Shown here: positions 45,217 through 54,414 of the stretch, one piece after another | How positions within the stretch are numbered: the stretch's first letter is position 1 | Layout of the letters: each line of letters opens with the position of its first letter | Source: Alteromonas marina | GTDB lineage: Bacteria; Pseudomonadota; Gammaproteobacteria; Enterobacterales; Alteromonadaceae | NCBI RefSeq assembly: GCF_000808575.1 | Contig: NZ_JWLW01000010.1 | Span: forward strand, 62,001 to 126,000 | Direction: 5' to 3' | Length of the DNA stretch: 64,000 nt | Made by a program: the position numbers and the translations under genes | Notes under the pieces: generated by a model | What the model was told of the DNA's origin: nothing | The model's database searches: none | Seen by the model: only the letters and a program-made list of their open reading frames with translations

Positions 45217-46452
45217 ATGTTCGCGTTCATAGCTCGTCAGCCTATTTTAGACAAAAGCAAAAGTGTATTTGCCTATGAACTATTATTTCGAGACGGTAAG
45301 TCTGGCGCCTACCCAGAGCACAGTGAAGAAAAAGCGAAATATATTTCTGAACATTTTCATCCATTAGGATTAGATGATATCAGCGGGGAGAAAACATCGT
45401 TTATTACGTTTTCTTCCGACACAATTATTTCTCGTTTCCCAACGTCACTTAACCCTGAATCGATTGTTGTTGAACTAGCTGACCCAACCGATAATATAAG
45501 CGGTCTATTCGAAGCTTGTCAGCACATAAAACAACTTGGGTTTAAGCTCGCTATTGACGACCCTATGATGGTGGGTTCAAAACACGATATATTCCCGCTT
45601 ATCGATATCGTAAAAGTAGACGTCACCAAAACACGCTTTGAAACAATCGAAAAACATATTCCTCGCTATCACGATGCAAATGTTCAGCTAGTTGCCGAAC
45701 AGGTTGATACGCAAGACAGCTTCACTACTTGTGTAGACCTGGGCTTTGACTTTTTCCAGGGTTATTTCTTTTCTCAGCCTGAAGTACGAATACTGAAGCA
45801 GCTTCCTGCCTCTAAAATGAATATTGTAGATTTGATGGGTGAAAGTTCTAGTAGTAATTTTAACATTGAGCGCATTAGCCAAATTATCGAACGCGATGCT
45901 ACGCTGAGCTTCTTGTTATTAAAATTCATAAACAACCCCACAATCAATAAACGCTACAAGATCACGTCACTTAAGCACGCACTCAATTACATGGGTGAAG
46001 TTGAGATTAAGAAATTTATCGCGTTGCTAAGTTTAACCAACTTAGGCGACGAGAAGCCTCTTGAAATCATTCATATGTCGCTTGTGCGCGCCAAGTTCTT
46101 TGACTTACTTGCCGAGCGAAGAGGCATCAAAAACAACCCGCCAATATCATTTTTAGTGGGTCTATTCTCGTTACTTGAGGGATTGCTTGACCAGTCTATG
46201 ACTGACATAGTGAAACAACTGCCGCTGTCTGATGAAGTCAACGACGCATTATTAGGTAAAAACCTCGAAATGAACAACTATATGACCCTTGTCCGCGCAT
46301 TCGAAAGTGCACTGTGGATGAACGTGATAAAACAAGCCAAGATGCTAGATATTGACCAAAAGCAACTGCATATGCTGTATAACCAAGCGATTATATGGGG
46401 TAACGGCGTACGCAGCGCTATTTCATCACACTACCCGCGTGCTATCGCTTAA
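45217..46452 (+). CDS. EAL-HDOD signal transduction protein (YuxH-type), copy 2
   Basis: A 411-residue paralogue of the preceding gene, colinear with it over the whole length (MFAFIARQPILDKSKSVFAY, then INNPTINKRYKITSLKHALN and YMGEVEIKKFIALL). The EAL part is more degenerate: VVELADPTD replaces the ELxE form, AIDDPMM replaces the DDxD form, and AEQVD replaces AEKIET. The HDOD part is well conserved. A tandem duplication with later divergence is the natural reading. The more degenerate copy may have taken a regulatory role. It ends 40 bases before the ftsX stop, which faces it. Confidence 0.87.
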   Translation: MFAFIARQPILDKSKSVFAYELLFRDGKSGAYPEHSEEKAKYISEHFHPLGLDDISGEKTSFITFSSDTIISRFPTSLNPESIVVELADPTDNISGLFEACQHIKQLGFKLAIDDPMMVGSKHDIFPLIDIVKVDVTKTRFETIEKHIPRYHDANVQLVAEQVDTQDSFTTCVDLGFDFFQGYFFSQPEVRILKQLPASKMNIVDLMGESSSSNFNIERISQIIERDATLSFLLLKFINNPTINKRYKITSLKHALNYMGEVEIKKFIALLSLTNLGDEKPLEIIHMSLVRAKFFDLLAERRGIKNNPPISFLVGLFSLLEGLLDQSMTDIVKQLPLSDEVNDALLGKNLEMNNYMTLVRAFESALWMNVIKQAKMLDIDQKQLHMLYNQAIIWGNGVRSAISSHYPRAIA

Positions 46453-46491
46453 CCGCTGGCACGCGTAATGCGAGCTTTGGGCTTGCGATAC

Positions 46492-47472
46492 TTATTGAGG
46501 CTCTATCTCTCTCACGTGACGCTGCACAGAGATAAGTGAGCCCAGTAAACCAAGCAGCACAGATAGTCCCAGCATTGTCAGCAATGCAGAACCGGTTAAT
46601 CCGGTAATGTTGAAATCCTTCTGATACATAGCGGCAAACGTAGTGATGCTGCTATCCATCCACCATAGTATGATAATAACGGCAAACCACGCCATTAGTC
46701 CGCCCAATAGGCCATACCAGAACCCTGTATATAAAAACGGGCGATGGATAAACGCATCGGTTGCGCCAACCAGCTTCATCACTACGATTTCGTCGTACTT
46801 GTTCAAAATATTCAAACGAATGGTGTTACCAATAATTAATACAACGGCGATGAAAAGTAGCAACCCTATTAGCGTAACCAAGTCTCTTGCAATATCGATA
46901 ACGGCATATAAACGCTCTAACCATTCGATATCAAGTTTACCTATATCAACTTCACGCTGCTGTCGCAGTTTATCTAGCAGTGCTTTGGCTGCCGTCGGCG
47001 ACGCGTGTTTTTCGTTTGGCGTTACTAGCACTACATCAGGCAGTGGGTTTTTCTCTAGATAGGCGATGGCATCGCCCAATCCTGACAAGTGCTGAAATTC
47101 TTTAAGCGCATCATCCGCTGGAATATAAACAACGCTGTCTATTTCAGACCAGCTATTTAATCGTGCCACCAGCTGTTGCGAACTTGCCGCGTTGATATCT
47201 GGCTTTAAAAACAGAGATATTTCTGACGCCTGATCCCAGCCTGCTGTAATTTTCTCAGTATTTTTCACCATGATATAAAGCGTACTAGGTAGCGTAATAC
47301 TCAGGCCTAGTACCCCAATAGTCATTAAAGATGCCAGCGGCTGACGCCACAGCTCTCCAAGACTTGCCAGCGCTTGGCGCACATGGCTGACAAAGAACAT
47401 CACAATAGATTGGATAAAGCCCACTTTGGCAGAAGACGCCCCTTCTGCACGCCCTTTAAACAACATACTCAT
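46492..47472 (-). CDS. ftsX: Cell division permease FtsX
   Basis: The 326-residue membrane subunit of the FtsEX complex, which activates cell-wall hydrolases at the septum. It has four helices (e.g. PLASLMTIGVLGLSITLPST and VTLIGLLLFIAVVLIIGNTI), a large periplasmic loop between the first two, and the family end QRHVREIEPQ. The start overlaps the ftsE stop by four bases (ATGA), a standard FtsE-FtsX coupling. An N-terminal tail of about 20 residues precedes the usual start. Confidence 0.95.
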   Translation of the reverse strand: MSMLFKGRAEGASSAKVGFIQSIVMFFVSHVRQALASLGELWRQPLASLMTIGVLGLSITLPSTLYIMVKNTEKITAGWDQASEISLFLKPDINAASSQQLVARLNSWSEIDSVVYIPADDALKEFQHLSGLGDAIAYLEKNPLPDVVLVTPNEKHASPTAAKALLDKLRQQREVDIGKLDIEWLERLYAVIDIARDLVTLIGLLLFIAVVLIIGNTIRLNILNKYDEIVVMKLVGATDAFIHRPFLYTGFWYGLLGGLMAWFAVIIILWWMDSSITTFAAMYQKDFNITGLTGSALLTMLGLSVLLGLLGSLISVQRHVREIEPQ

Positions 47473-48182
47473 GACCAGGCTCCTTCACTGCTGGCTGAAC
47501 TTGTGCCATCAAGATCATCAGTAAGGCCATCGGTGATCATTTGACCATTTTTGAGCGTCAGCGTGCGATACCGCATACGAGCAATCAGCCCTAAATCATG
47601 GGTTGCAATAAGTACTGACACGCCCGCTTGATTGAAGTCTTCAAACAAGCGAATGATTTCCATGGAAAGCTTGGGGTCGAGGTTACCGGTCGGTTCGTCT
47701 GCCAGCAGTAACGGGGGTTTATTTACTACTGCTCGCGCGATCCCCACTCGCTGCTGCTCACCACCAGACAACGTAATAGGCAGGCAACGTGCTTTGTCTC
47801 TTAGCCCTACCATTTCAAGCGCAGCTTCTACGCGCTTGCGGATTTCTTTGTGGGTGTAACCCTCAATAACTAGCGGTAACGCCACGTTGTCAAAAACCGA
47901 CTTGTCCATCAGCAGCTGGTGACTTTGGAAGATCATGCCGATATCGCGGCGTATATAGGCAATATCTCGACGGGTAATAGTGTTAAGGTCGTGTCCATTA
48001 ATAAGAACCCGCCCCACGGTTGGGCGCTCCATAATACTGATAAGTTTAAGCAGGGTACTTTTCCCTGCGCCAGAATGCCCTGTTAAAAAGGCCATTTCAC
48101 CCGGCGCAATATGAAAATTCACCTTGCTTAGCGCACGTTGTCCGCCCGGATAGGTTTTGCTTACCTGCTCAAACTTTATCAT
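47469..48182 (-). CDS. ftsE: Cell division ATP-binding protein FtsE
   Basis: The 237-residue ATPase subunit of FtsEX. Walker A GHSGAGKSTLLKLI, Q-loop MIFQSHQLL, signature LSGGEQQRVGIARA, Walker B LLLADEPTGNLD and the H-loop IATHD are all present. The C-terminal tail is rich in Ser and Asp. The gene lies between ftsY and ftsX on one strand, the order found in E. coli. Confidence 0.96.
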   Translation of the reverse strand: MIKFEQVSKTYPGGQRALSKVNFHIAPGEMAFLTGHSGAGKSTLLKLISIMERPTVGRVLINGHDLNTITRRDIAYIRRDIGMIFQSHQLLMDKSVFDNVALPLVIEGYTHKEIRKRVEAALEMVGLRDKARCLPITLSGGEQQRVGIARAVVNKPPLLLADEPTGNLDPKLSMEIIRLFEDFNQAGVSVLIATHDLGLIARMRYRTLTLKNGQMITDGLTDDLDGTSSASSEGAWS

Positions 48183-48208
48183 TATTTTTCCCTACCGCTT
48201 TGCTGGTT

Positions 48209-49888
48209 TTAGCTTTCAGGTGTGTCCATTTCGCTAAACAACGCATCAATAAATTCTTGTCCGTCAAACTGGCGTAAATCATCAATGCTTTCGCCAACAC
48301 CTATATACCTTATAGGAATTTTGAACTTATCAGCAATAGAGAATATAACACCGCCTTTCGCTGTGCCGTCTAACTTGGTTAGTGTGATGCCTGTTAAGCC
48401 CACGGCTTCATTAAACAATTTGGCTTGGCTAATGGCGTTTTGACCTGTACCTGCATCCAATGTAAGCATAACTTCGTGAGGCGCATTCGGATTAATTTTC
48501 TTCATTACGCGAACCACTTTCTTAAGCTCTTCCATCAAGTTGTTCTTATTTTGCAAGCGCCCTGCCGTGTCGGCAATAAGGATATCTGTGCCGCGCGACT
48601 TCGCTGCTTCTAGTGCATCGTAAAGTACAGACGCACTGTCAGCGCCGGTGTGCTGTGCAATTACAGGAATATCGTTGCGTTCGCCCCATACTTGAAGCTG
48701 TTCAACCGCCGCCGCTCTAAAGGTATCACCCGCAGCAAGCATCACTTTCTTACCTTCTTGCTGGAACTGCTTAGCTAGCTTACCAATAGTCGTGGTTTTA
48801 CCTACGCCATTTACGCCAACCATTAAGATAACGAACGGACCTTCACTTGAATCATGGGCCTGCATCACTTCTGACAGAGGCTGATTCACTTGAGACAACA
48901 TTCCCGACATTTGCTGCTTCATGATCTCCAGCAAGGCTTCGGCATCTTTTAAATCTTTTCGAGAAGCACTATCGGTTAGGTGATCGATGATTTTTTGCGT
49001 AGTGTCCATACCCACGTCGGCGACTAACAGCTGCGTTTCAAGGTCTTCATAGAGCTCATCATCAATGGTTTTGCCTTTAAACAGGCTTACTATGCCGCTA
49101 CCTAAGTTCTCTTTTGTACGAGATAGGCTTTCTTTTAAACGTGCGAATAACGACTTTTTCTCTTTCGGCTTTTCTTCGGCTTTGGCTTTCGCCTGCGCTT
49201 CAGCTTCTGCCTTAGCGCGCGCTTCATCTTCCGCTTGCGCCTTCGCCTGTGCTTCAGCCACTGCCTTTGCGCGGGCCTCTTCTTCCGCTTGGGCTTTCGC
49301 CTGCGCTTCAGCTTCTGCCTTGGCGCGCGCTTCTGCTTCCGCTTGCGCCTTCGCCTGTGCTTCAGCCTCTGCCTTTGCGCGGGCCTCTTCTTCCGCTTGG
49401 GCTTTCGCCTGCGCTTCAGCTTCTGCCTTGGCGCGCGCTTCTGCTTCCGCTTGCGCTTTTGCCTGTGCTTCAGCCTCTGCCTTGGCGCGAGCTTCTTCTT
49501 CCGCTTGCGCTTTTGCCTGTGCTTCAGCCTCTGCCTTAGCACGAGCTTCTGCTTCCGCTTGCGCTTTTGCCTGTGCTTCAGCCTCTGCCTTAGCGCGCGC
49601 TTCTTCTTCCGCTTGGGCTTTCGCCTGTGCTTCAGCCTCTGCCTTTAGGCGGGCTTCTTCTTCCGCTTTAGCTTTTGCCTGTGCTTCAGCTTCTGCCTTA
49701 GCGCGCGCTTCTTCTTCCGCTTGCGCCTTCGCCTGCGCTTCAGCCTCCGCCTTTACGCGGGCCTCTTCTTCCGCTTGGGCTTTCGCCTGCGCTTCAGCTT
49801 CTGCCTTTAAGCGAGCTTCTTCTTCCGCTTGGGCTTTTTGTTTCTCTGCTTTCTTGTTCTTACTGAACCAGCCAAAAAGTTTCGACAT
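48209..49888 (-). CDS. ftsY: Signal recognition particle receptor FtsY with a repeat-expanded N-terminal domain
   Basis: A 559-residue SRP receptor that delivers ribosomes to the Sec translocon at the inner membrane. It begins MSKLFGWFSKNKKAEKQKAQ, then has twelve near-identical 18-residue repeats (about residues 21-236), then the NG domain with GVNGVGKTTTIGKLAKQF (G1), DTFRAAAVEQLQVW, ADTAGRLQ and TKLDGTAKGG. The repeats replace the usual acidic A domain and are highly charged (Glu, Lys, Arg with Ala). The NG domain looks complete. It shares the ftsYEX order with other gammaproteobacteria and reads away from rsmD. Confidence 0.95.
   Translation of the reverse strand: MSKLFGWFSKNKKAEKQKAQAEEEARLKAEAEAQAKAQAEEEARVKAEAEAQAKAQAEEEARAKAEAEAQAKAKAEEEARLKAEAEAQAKAQAEEEARAKAEAEAQAKAQAEAEARAKAEAEAQAKAQAEEEARAKAEAEAQAKAQAEAEARAKAEAEAQAKAQAEEEARAKAEAEAQAKAQAEAEARAKAEAEAQAKAQAEEEARAKAVAEAQAKAQAEDEARAKAEAEAQAKAKAEEKPKEKKSLFARLKESLSRTKENLGSGIVSLFKGKTIDDELYEDLETQLLVADVGMDTTQKIIDHLTDSASRKDLKDAEALLEIMKQQMSGMLSQVNQPLSEVMQAHDSSEGPFVILMVGVNGVGKTTTIGKLAKQFQQEGKKVMLAAGDTFRAAAVEQLQVWGERNDIPVIAQHTGADSASVLYDALEAAKSRGTDILIADTAGRLQNKNNLMEELKKVVRVMKKINPNAPHEVMLTLDAGTGQNAISQAKLFNEAVGLTGITLTKLDGTAKGGVIFSIADKFKIPIRYIGVGESIDDLRQFDGQEFIDALFSEMDTPES
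49181..49828 (-). repeat. Twelve tandem 54-base coding repeats in ftsY
   Basis: Each unit encodes a variant of AEEEARAKAEAEAQAKAQ. Positions 2-3 alternate EE/EA, and position 7 varies as L, V or A, with a few further changes in the last copies. Twelve 54-base units cover about 648 bases. Third-base differences are common, while the amino-acid pattern is kept, which suggests selection on the protein. The array also causes long overlapping open frames on the other strand that are not genes. Confidence 0.92.
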
Positions 49889-49942
49889 CGTTAGGACAAA
49901 TCCTTATAAATTCTTAGCAATTTCGGCTACACTTGCCGCCTA

Positions 49943-50626
49943 ATGTATGAACGCATGATACCATTGTCAGCCACTATGAAGCGAGTTTCTCGCCCTACTC
50001 GGGCACCATCTTCTGCAAAAAAACGTCTTTCACCAAAAAATGGGAAAATAAAGGGCGCAAATAGCCCTGGGCAAATACGCATTATTGGTGGTCAATGGCG
50101 TGGTAGAAAGTTACCCGTACTTAATGCAGAAGGGTTGCGGCCAACCACAGATAGAAATAAAGAAACCTTATTTAACTGGTTGATGCCTTTTATCAACGAT
50201 GCACGCTGCTTAGATGTATTTGCGGGTTCTGGTGGTTTGGGCTTAGAAGCATTGTCTCGCTATGCCGCACATTGCGATTTTATAGAACTCGATAAACAAG
50301 CGGCAAGTCAACTCAACAGCAATCTTACGTTGCTAAAAGCAAACGACCAGGCATCGGCTGCTGTCCATCAAGGTGATGCACTCGGTATTTTAAGCGGTAT
50401 TAGCACAACACCTTACGACATTGTTTTTGTCGACCCGCCATTTGCAAAATCATTAGTCGCGCCTACGCTTGCAGCGTTAGAGGACAACAAACTTGTTCAA
50501 AGCGGTAGCGTGGTGTATTTAGAGCACGAAAGTGCGTTAACAACACCCGCTCTTCCCGCCCATTGGCAGATTATTAAAGACAAGCAAACGAGTGCGCTTC
50601 GCTATATGTTAATTGAGGTAAGCTGA
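49943..50626 (+). CDS. rsmD: 16S rRNA (guanine(966)-N2)-methyltransferase
   Basis: A 227-residue methyltransferase acting on 16S rRNA in the small subunit. It has the SAM fold CLDVFAGSGGLGLEALSRYA, then the catalytic motif VFVDPPFAKSLV (DPPF). A basic N-terminal extension (about 35 residues, KRVSRPTRAPSSAKK) precedes the conserved IRIIGGQWRGRKLPV; a later ATG would give a shorter form, so the exact start is uncertain. It is divergent from ftsY with 54 bases between, the common arrangement. Confidence 0.93.
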   Translation: MYERMIPLSATMKRVSRPTRAPSSAKKRLSPKNGKIKGANSPGQIRIIGGQWRGRKLPVLNAEGLRPTTDRNKETLFNWLMPFINDARCLDVFAGSGGLGLEALSRYAAHCDFIELDKQAASQLNSNLTLLKANDQASAAVHQGDALGILSGISTTPYDIVFVDPPFAKSLVAPTLAALEDNKLVQSGSVVYLEHESALTTPALPAHWQIIKDKQTSALRYMLIEVS

Positions 50627-50782
50627 TTGACGTAGCGCAGTTGAGCTTGAATTCGCTGTGAGTTTTGGCTAAACACTCGGCATGCAAAACAAAAGGCGCT
50701 AGAGAAAAAGGCGCATGAACTACACATGTACATGCACGAAGCCTAGCAATAGTTTTAGCTAGGCTAATCTCACATCGTTAAT

Positions 50783-51364
50783 TTATTGAAGTTCGAGACC
50801 AATATTTGAGATACCAGCTTCCAAGGCAAGGGCTTTCATCTCATCTGCCGCTTTCGCTGGGTACTTAGCTTGCTCAACATAATCAAGCAGTTCGTTTTGT
50901 ACCTCAACTTCAAACGCCATCAACGGATGCTCTTTTACGGTCTCGTCGTCCGCCTCTTCACTTTCTAGTAAATAGGCTTCAACACTGCCTTGAGACAATT
51001 TACTGATCACCACCGCACCTTGTGGATCGTCTCCCGCCATCAAGTTAAGAAGCCCGGCTAACCCAATCGCCGCATCAATGGCCGGATAAACTCCGTAATT
51101 GTCGTGTTCGCTGGTGTCGGGCGTAGCAACTTCCACTTTCTCTAGCTGTACAGCAATATTAAATTTACTTTTAGGAGACTTCAGCGTTTCCCACACTAAG
51201 TTTAAACAGTTGCGCAGTGCGCTTGCATCACCACTTTCCGTTAACTCACAAAAAAGCGTGTAGTTGGGTAGCATACGCTCAAGTAATGCAGCACCGAATG
51301 CAACGGCTTTCCAGCCTTCCAAGGCGCGAACGCGCCCAAAGGTATTAAGTTTTTGCTTTGCCAT
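50783..51364 (-). CDS. DUF416 family protein (YjaG-like)
   Basis: A 193-residue soluble protein. The sequence KQKLNTFGRVRALEGWKAVA and FGAALLERMLPNYTLFCELT fits the DUF416/YjaG family, and the middle includes PAIDAAIGLAGLLNLM. YjaG-type proteins have no settled function. The gene begins directly at the marC stop codon upstream (adjacent, no gap), so the two are probably cotranscribed. Confidence 0.85.
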   Translation of the reverse strand: MAKQKLNTFGRVRALEGWKAVAFGAALLERMLPNYTLFCELTESGDASALRNCLNLVWETLKSPKSKFNIAVQLEKVEVATPDTSEHDNYGVYPAIDAAIGLAGLLNLMAGDDPQGAVVISKLSQGSVEAYLLESEEADDETVKEHPLMAFEVEVQNELLDYVEQAKYPAKAADEMKALALEAGISNIGLELQ

Positions 51365-51967
51365 TTAAAGTGCTCCAGTGGCATGCATGAAATATTGGGT
51401 AACGCCATCCAGCAACATTTGGATAGCAATCATAACTAGGATCATACCCATTAATCGCTCCATCGCAACTAGGCCACGCTCTCCTAAAATTTTATGAAAT
51501 ACATTTGAGAATAATAAGATCACTGCGCTAATTGACCACGATGCAGCAAGCGCAATTGACCAGTCAACCATCCTGTCTGGCGCTTGATTAGCTAGCAGAA
51601 TTAATGCTGCTAGTGTTGAAGGACCAGCAATCATAGGAATAGCAAGAGGCACTAAAAAAGGTTCTTCCCCCACCGCGAGTCCACTTGGATTACCAGAAGA
51701 TGGAAAAATCATCTTCAGCGCAATAAGAAATAAAATTATCCCCCCAGCAATACTCACAGTTTCCTGCTCAACATTTAAAAAGTTGAGTACCGACTGGCCA
51801 CTAAATAGGAATAAAAATAAGATAGCAAGTGCAAATAACAACTCTCGGATAAGGATAAACTGACGTCGTTTCGGCTCAATCGATTTAAGCACCGACATGA
51901 AAACCGGCAGGTTACCGAGAGGATCCATGATCAGAAAGAGCATAACGGCAGCGGACCAAGTATCCAT
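51365..51967 (-). CDS. MarC family integral membrane protein
   Basis: A 200-residue protein with six hydrophobic segments: AAVMLFLIMDPLGNLPVFMS, LLFALAILFLFLFSGQSVLN, SIAGGIILFLIALKMIFPSS, then LVPLAIPMIAGPSTLAALIL, and two more. The DPLGN and LAIPMIAGP motifs are typical of MarC/UPF0056. Despite the name, no clear antibiotic role is established for the family. It lies upstream of the DUF416 gene and has a gap of over 500 bases before it. Confidence 0.9.
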   Translation of the reverse strand: MDTWSAAVMLFLIMDPLGNLPVFMSVLKSIEPKRRQFILIRELLFALAILFLFLFSGQSVLNFLNVEQETVSIAGGIILFLIALKMIFPSSGNPSGLAVGEEPFLVPLAIPMIAGPSTLAALILLANQAPDRMVDWSIALAASWSISAVILLFSNVFHKILGERGLVAMERLMGMILVMIAIQMLLDGVTQYFMHATGAL

Positions 51968-52525
51968 TTATTTTCTGTCTCCAATGAAGAGCGTGAACTC
52001 AGTTTAAGCATAAACCCAAGAGTATAACTCAAGATGCATGCTGAAAGATGGTTTTGGCGCGCAATGGTAAACCAAGCGATGAGAGTTAAAAACACCTTTT
52101 AACATTCTGTGGCTATTCTTTATCGCGGTTATACCAGTCCGTATAGGTAGTTACCCACTTAGCGTGACTTTAAATATTTACGATTGCGGCGTGTTACCGC
52201 AGCTATAGTGGCGCTATATCTAGATGACATAACAAAAGAATCGCTAAAAATACTCGAAAAAAAGAAAAAATAAGCTTAACTAAAACAATAGAGAGCAGCA
52301 TTAGGTAGTTGCAGGAAATAGCAACATCCGCGATGTTTCTTGTAGACGTTACACCAGGCGCAACAATCTATCTTAACCAGTTGCTTGGAATTTTGTTCGC
52401 CTTTTAGGTAATGTCATAGGAACAGCGCTTCTGATGTAATGATAAAAGATGTTCAGCTTTGTCCAAAGCAGAGGCCTTGTTAATACAAAACAATAACTAT
52501 AACAATCAGAATAGGAAAAATTGCA
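51968..52525. other. AT-rich intergenic region between marC and a small HTH gene
   Basis: About 560 bases with no convincing gene, RNA or repeat. It is notably A-rich in places (52240-52280). A small RNA here is possible but I find no clear terminator or hairpin that would support it. Confidence 0.5.
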
Positions 52526-52708
52526 ATGAGTTTGATGACAGTTAAAGAAGTGGCTGCATTTTTAGGGGTTCAAGAGGTACGCGTAGAGCGTCTTGAGCGC
52601 GAAAGTCTTTTGGTTTCGAAAGATAAAGACACCGACGGTAATCCACTTTTCGATAGCGGCGATGTTGAACGCTATAAAACCTTGGCCGAGCGCTTAGGCG
52701 GCATCTAA
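52526..52708 (+). CDS. Small excisionase/MerR-like HTH protein
   Basis: A 60-residue protein that is almost entirely one DNA-binding domain: LMTVKEVAAFLGVQEVRVER, then a wing and NPLFDSGDVERYKTLAERLG. The pattern is that of HTH_17/MerR-type domains found in excisionases and small regulators. An AGGA ribosome site is present upstream and a terminator follows the stop, so it is a real monocistronic gene. No integrase is nearby, so a phage excisionase is unlikely. Its target is unknown. Confidence 0.8.
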   Translation: MSLMTVKEVAAFLGVQEVRVERLERESLLVSKDKDTDGNPLFDSGDVERYKTLAERLGGI

Positions 52709-52718
52709 TTTACATAAG

Positions 52719-52752
52719 AAAGGCGTGATTTTTTGCAAAATCACGCCTTTTT
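52719..52752 (+). terminator. Intrinsic terminator after the small HTH gene
   Basis: AAAGGCGTGATTTT pairs with AAAATCACGCCTTT around a short loop (TTGC), followed by TT. It is a 14-bp stem. Confidence 0.9.
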
Positions 52753-52906
52753 ATCCTTAGCGCAGAACTATGTGAGTTCGAGTAACGCTACTCGCTTTTA
52801 AGCTGCGCAATCACACTGTATAAAACGCGAGTTGGGAATGTCGTAAAAGTTGAAGTCAAAAACAAGCAGCGTTCGACGGCCATTCACACCGCCGAGAGCT
52901 GATTTT

Positions 52907-54190
52907 TTATGCACTAAAGTCTTTTAGCATTCTCGCGATTGAGCGAATGCCTTTAGCTGTAGCCCCTACCGGCATTTCTGATGTTGCCCCGCCATGGTAA
53001 GCCGCAGCTAAATCTAAATGTACCCAGCCTTCAGGCTTAACAAAGCGAGACAAGAAGCCCGCTGCGTTTGATGCGCCGCCTCCACCGCCACCTTTCATCG
53101 GGCGGCTGTTTGCGGTATCAGCAAACGCCGATGGACAGCGCTCTGCGTGGAAATCTTCAAGGGGGAGTGGCCAAAAACGTTCGTTTTCTGCTTTTGCTGC
53201 TTTGAGCATTTGTTCGCGGGCATTGTCATCTAACGAGAATACGCCGTGATAATCAGAACCCAAAGCAACCACTGCTGCACCGGTTAGCGTTGCCGCATCA
53301 ATAATTAACGGCGCGCCCGTCTCAGTTGCTGCCATTAAGCCGTCAGCTAACACCAAACGTCCCTCTGCATCGGTGTTAACCACTTCAACGGTTACCCCAT
53401 TTTTGTAAGTAAGCACATCACCCAACTTATAAGCGTGACCGCTAATAAGGTTTTCTGCACAGCACAAAATAAGCTGAATACGCTTTTCACTGCCTTGAGT
53501 AATAGATAGCCCTAATGCCCCTGTTACCGTCGCTGCGCCGCCCATGTCACATTTCATATCTAACATGCCTTCGCTTGATTTAATGCTGTAGCCACCGCTG
53601 TCGAACGTGATGCCTTTTCCAACTAGCACGGCATCAACCGGCGCACCCGTATTACCTGTTGGGTTGTAATCAAGTACCAGCATTGCAGGCGGACGTTCAC
53701 TACCGCGGCCCACATTATAAATGCCAATCCAGCCCTGCTCTTTAAGATCTTCACCTACCGTCATTGAGTAAGTAACCTTGTCACCACCCAGTGACTTAAG
53801 CCACTGTGCTGCTCGGGTTGCTAAGGTTTCAGGGCTTAAATCTTCAGGTGTTTCGTTTACCAGCTGACGGGTAAATAGTAACGCCGCATATTCTTGCTCT
53901 AGCGCTTCTTTGTCAGCCGTTTCGGCCCATTTTATTGTTGCTGGTTTGCGGGCACGCGTGAAGCTAAGTGCAAAAGCCCACTGCTGCTCTTTGTGCCAAT
54001 CGCCGCTTAGCGTAACTGCTGGCAAGCTTAAGCCATCTAGCTTTCTTGCCGCTTGCTGAATTAAACGCTCGTTAAGCTTGTCGTCGGGCAGGTGAATAAC
54101 TGCACCTGATTCAGTGAAAGAAAGCTTAGCACTCTCGCCCCACACTGCTTCAGCACTGTTTCTAGAAAGGCTAACGGTAAACTCTGCCAT
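52907..54190 (-). CDS. pepB: Aminopeptidase B, M17 leucyl aminopeptidase family
   Basis: A 427-residue cytoplasmic metallopeptidase that removes N-terminal residues from peptides. The catalytic region includes VLVGKGITFDSGGYSIKSSE, GMLDMKCDMGGAATVTGALG and NTDAEGRLVLADGL, the M17 signatures for two-metal binding. The length and the N-terminal domain agree with E. coli PepB (427) better than with PepA (503). The gene is monocistronic, facing the small HTH gene. Confidence 0.92.
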   Translation of the reverse strand: MAEFTVSLSRNSAEAVWGESAKLSFTESGAVIHLPDDKLNERLIQQAARKLDGLSLPAVTLSGDWHKEQQWAFALSFTRARKPATIKWAETADKEALEQEYAALLFTRQLVNETPEDLSPETLATRAAQWLKSLGGDKVTYSMTVGEDLKEQGWIGIYNVGRGSERPPAMLVLDYNPTGNTGAPVDAVLVGKGITFDSGGYSIKSSEGMLDMKCDMGGAATVTGALGLSITQGSEKRIQLILCCAENLISGHAYKLGDVLTYKNGVTVEVVNTDAEGRLVLADGLMAATETGAPLIIDAATLTGAAVVALGSDYHGVFSLDDNAREQMLKAAKAENERFWPLPLEDFHAERCPSAFADTANSRPMKGGGGGGASNAAGFLSRFVKPEGWVHLDLAAAYHGGATSEMPVGATAKGIRSIARMLKDFSA

Positions 54191-54414
54191 CGCGTTTTAT
54201 TCCTTATTACATCGTTATATTATTGCAAAGCGCTTTTTGCGCTTGCATAAATGTTTGTTACTCTTTGGCGCCTTGTTGACTGCGCTTGTTGTTCGCTCAC
54301 CGCATACGCTTTGTTCGCTAAGCGCATACGCTATACGTGCTCGTTCAAAAACACACATATCAATTAGCGAAACACACTAACGTGTTTTCACCTACATTCT
54401 AAAAAAGGCGACAC

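Noticed and set aside
49065..49943. Long open frames of 292, 137, 135 and 96 codons opposite or overlapping ftsY
   Set aside because: They are produced by the repetitive 54-base units, which keep all frames open. The predicted proteins are monotonous and lack family features.
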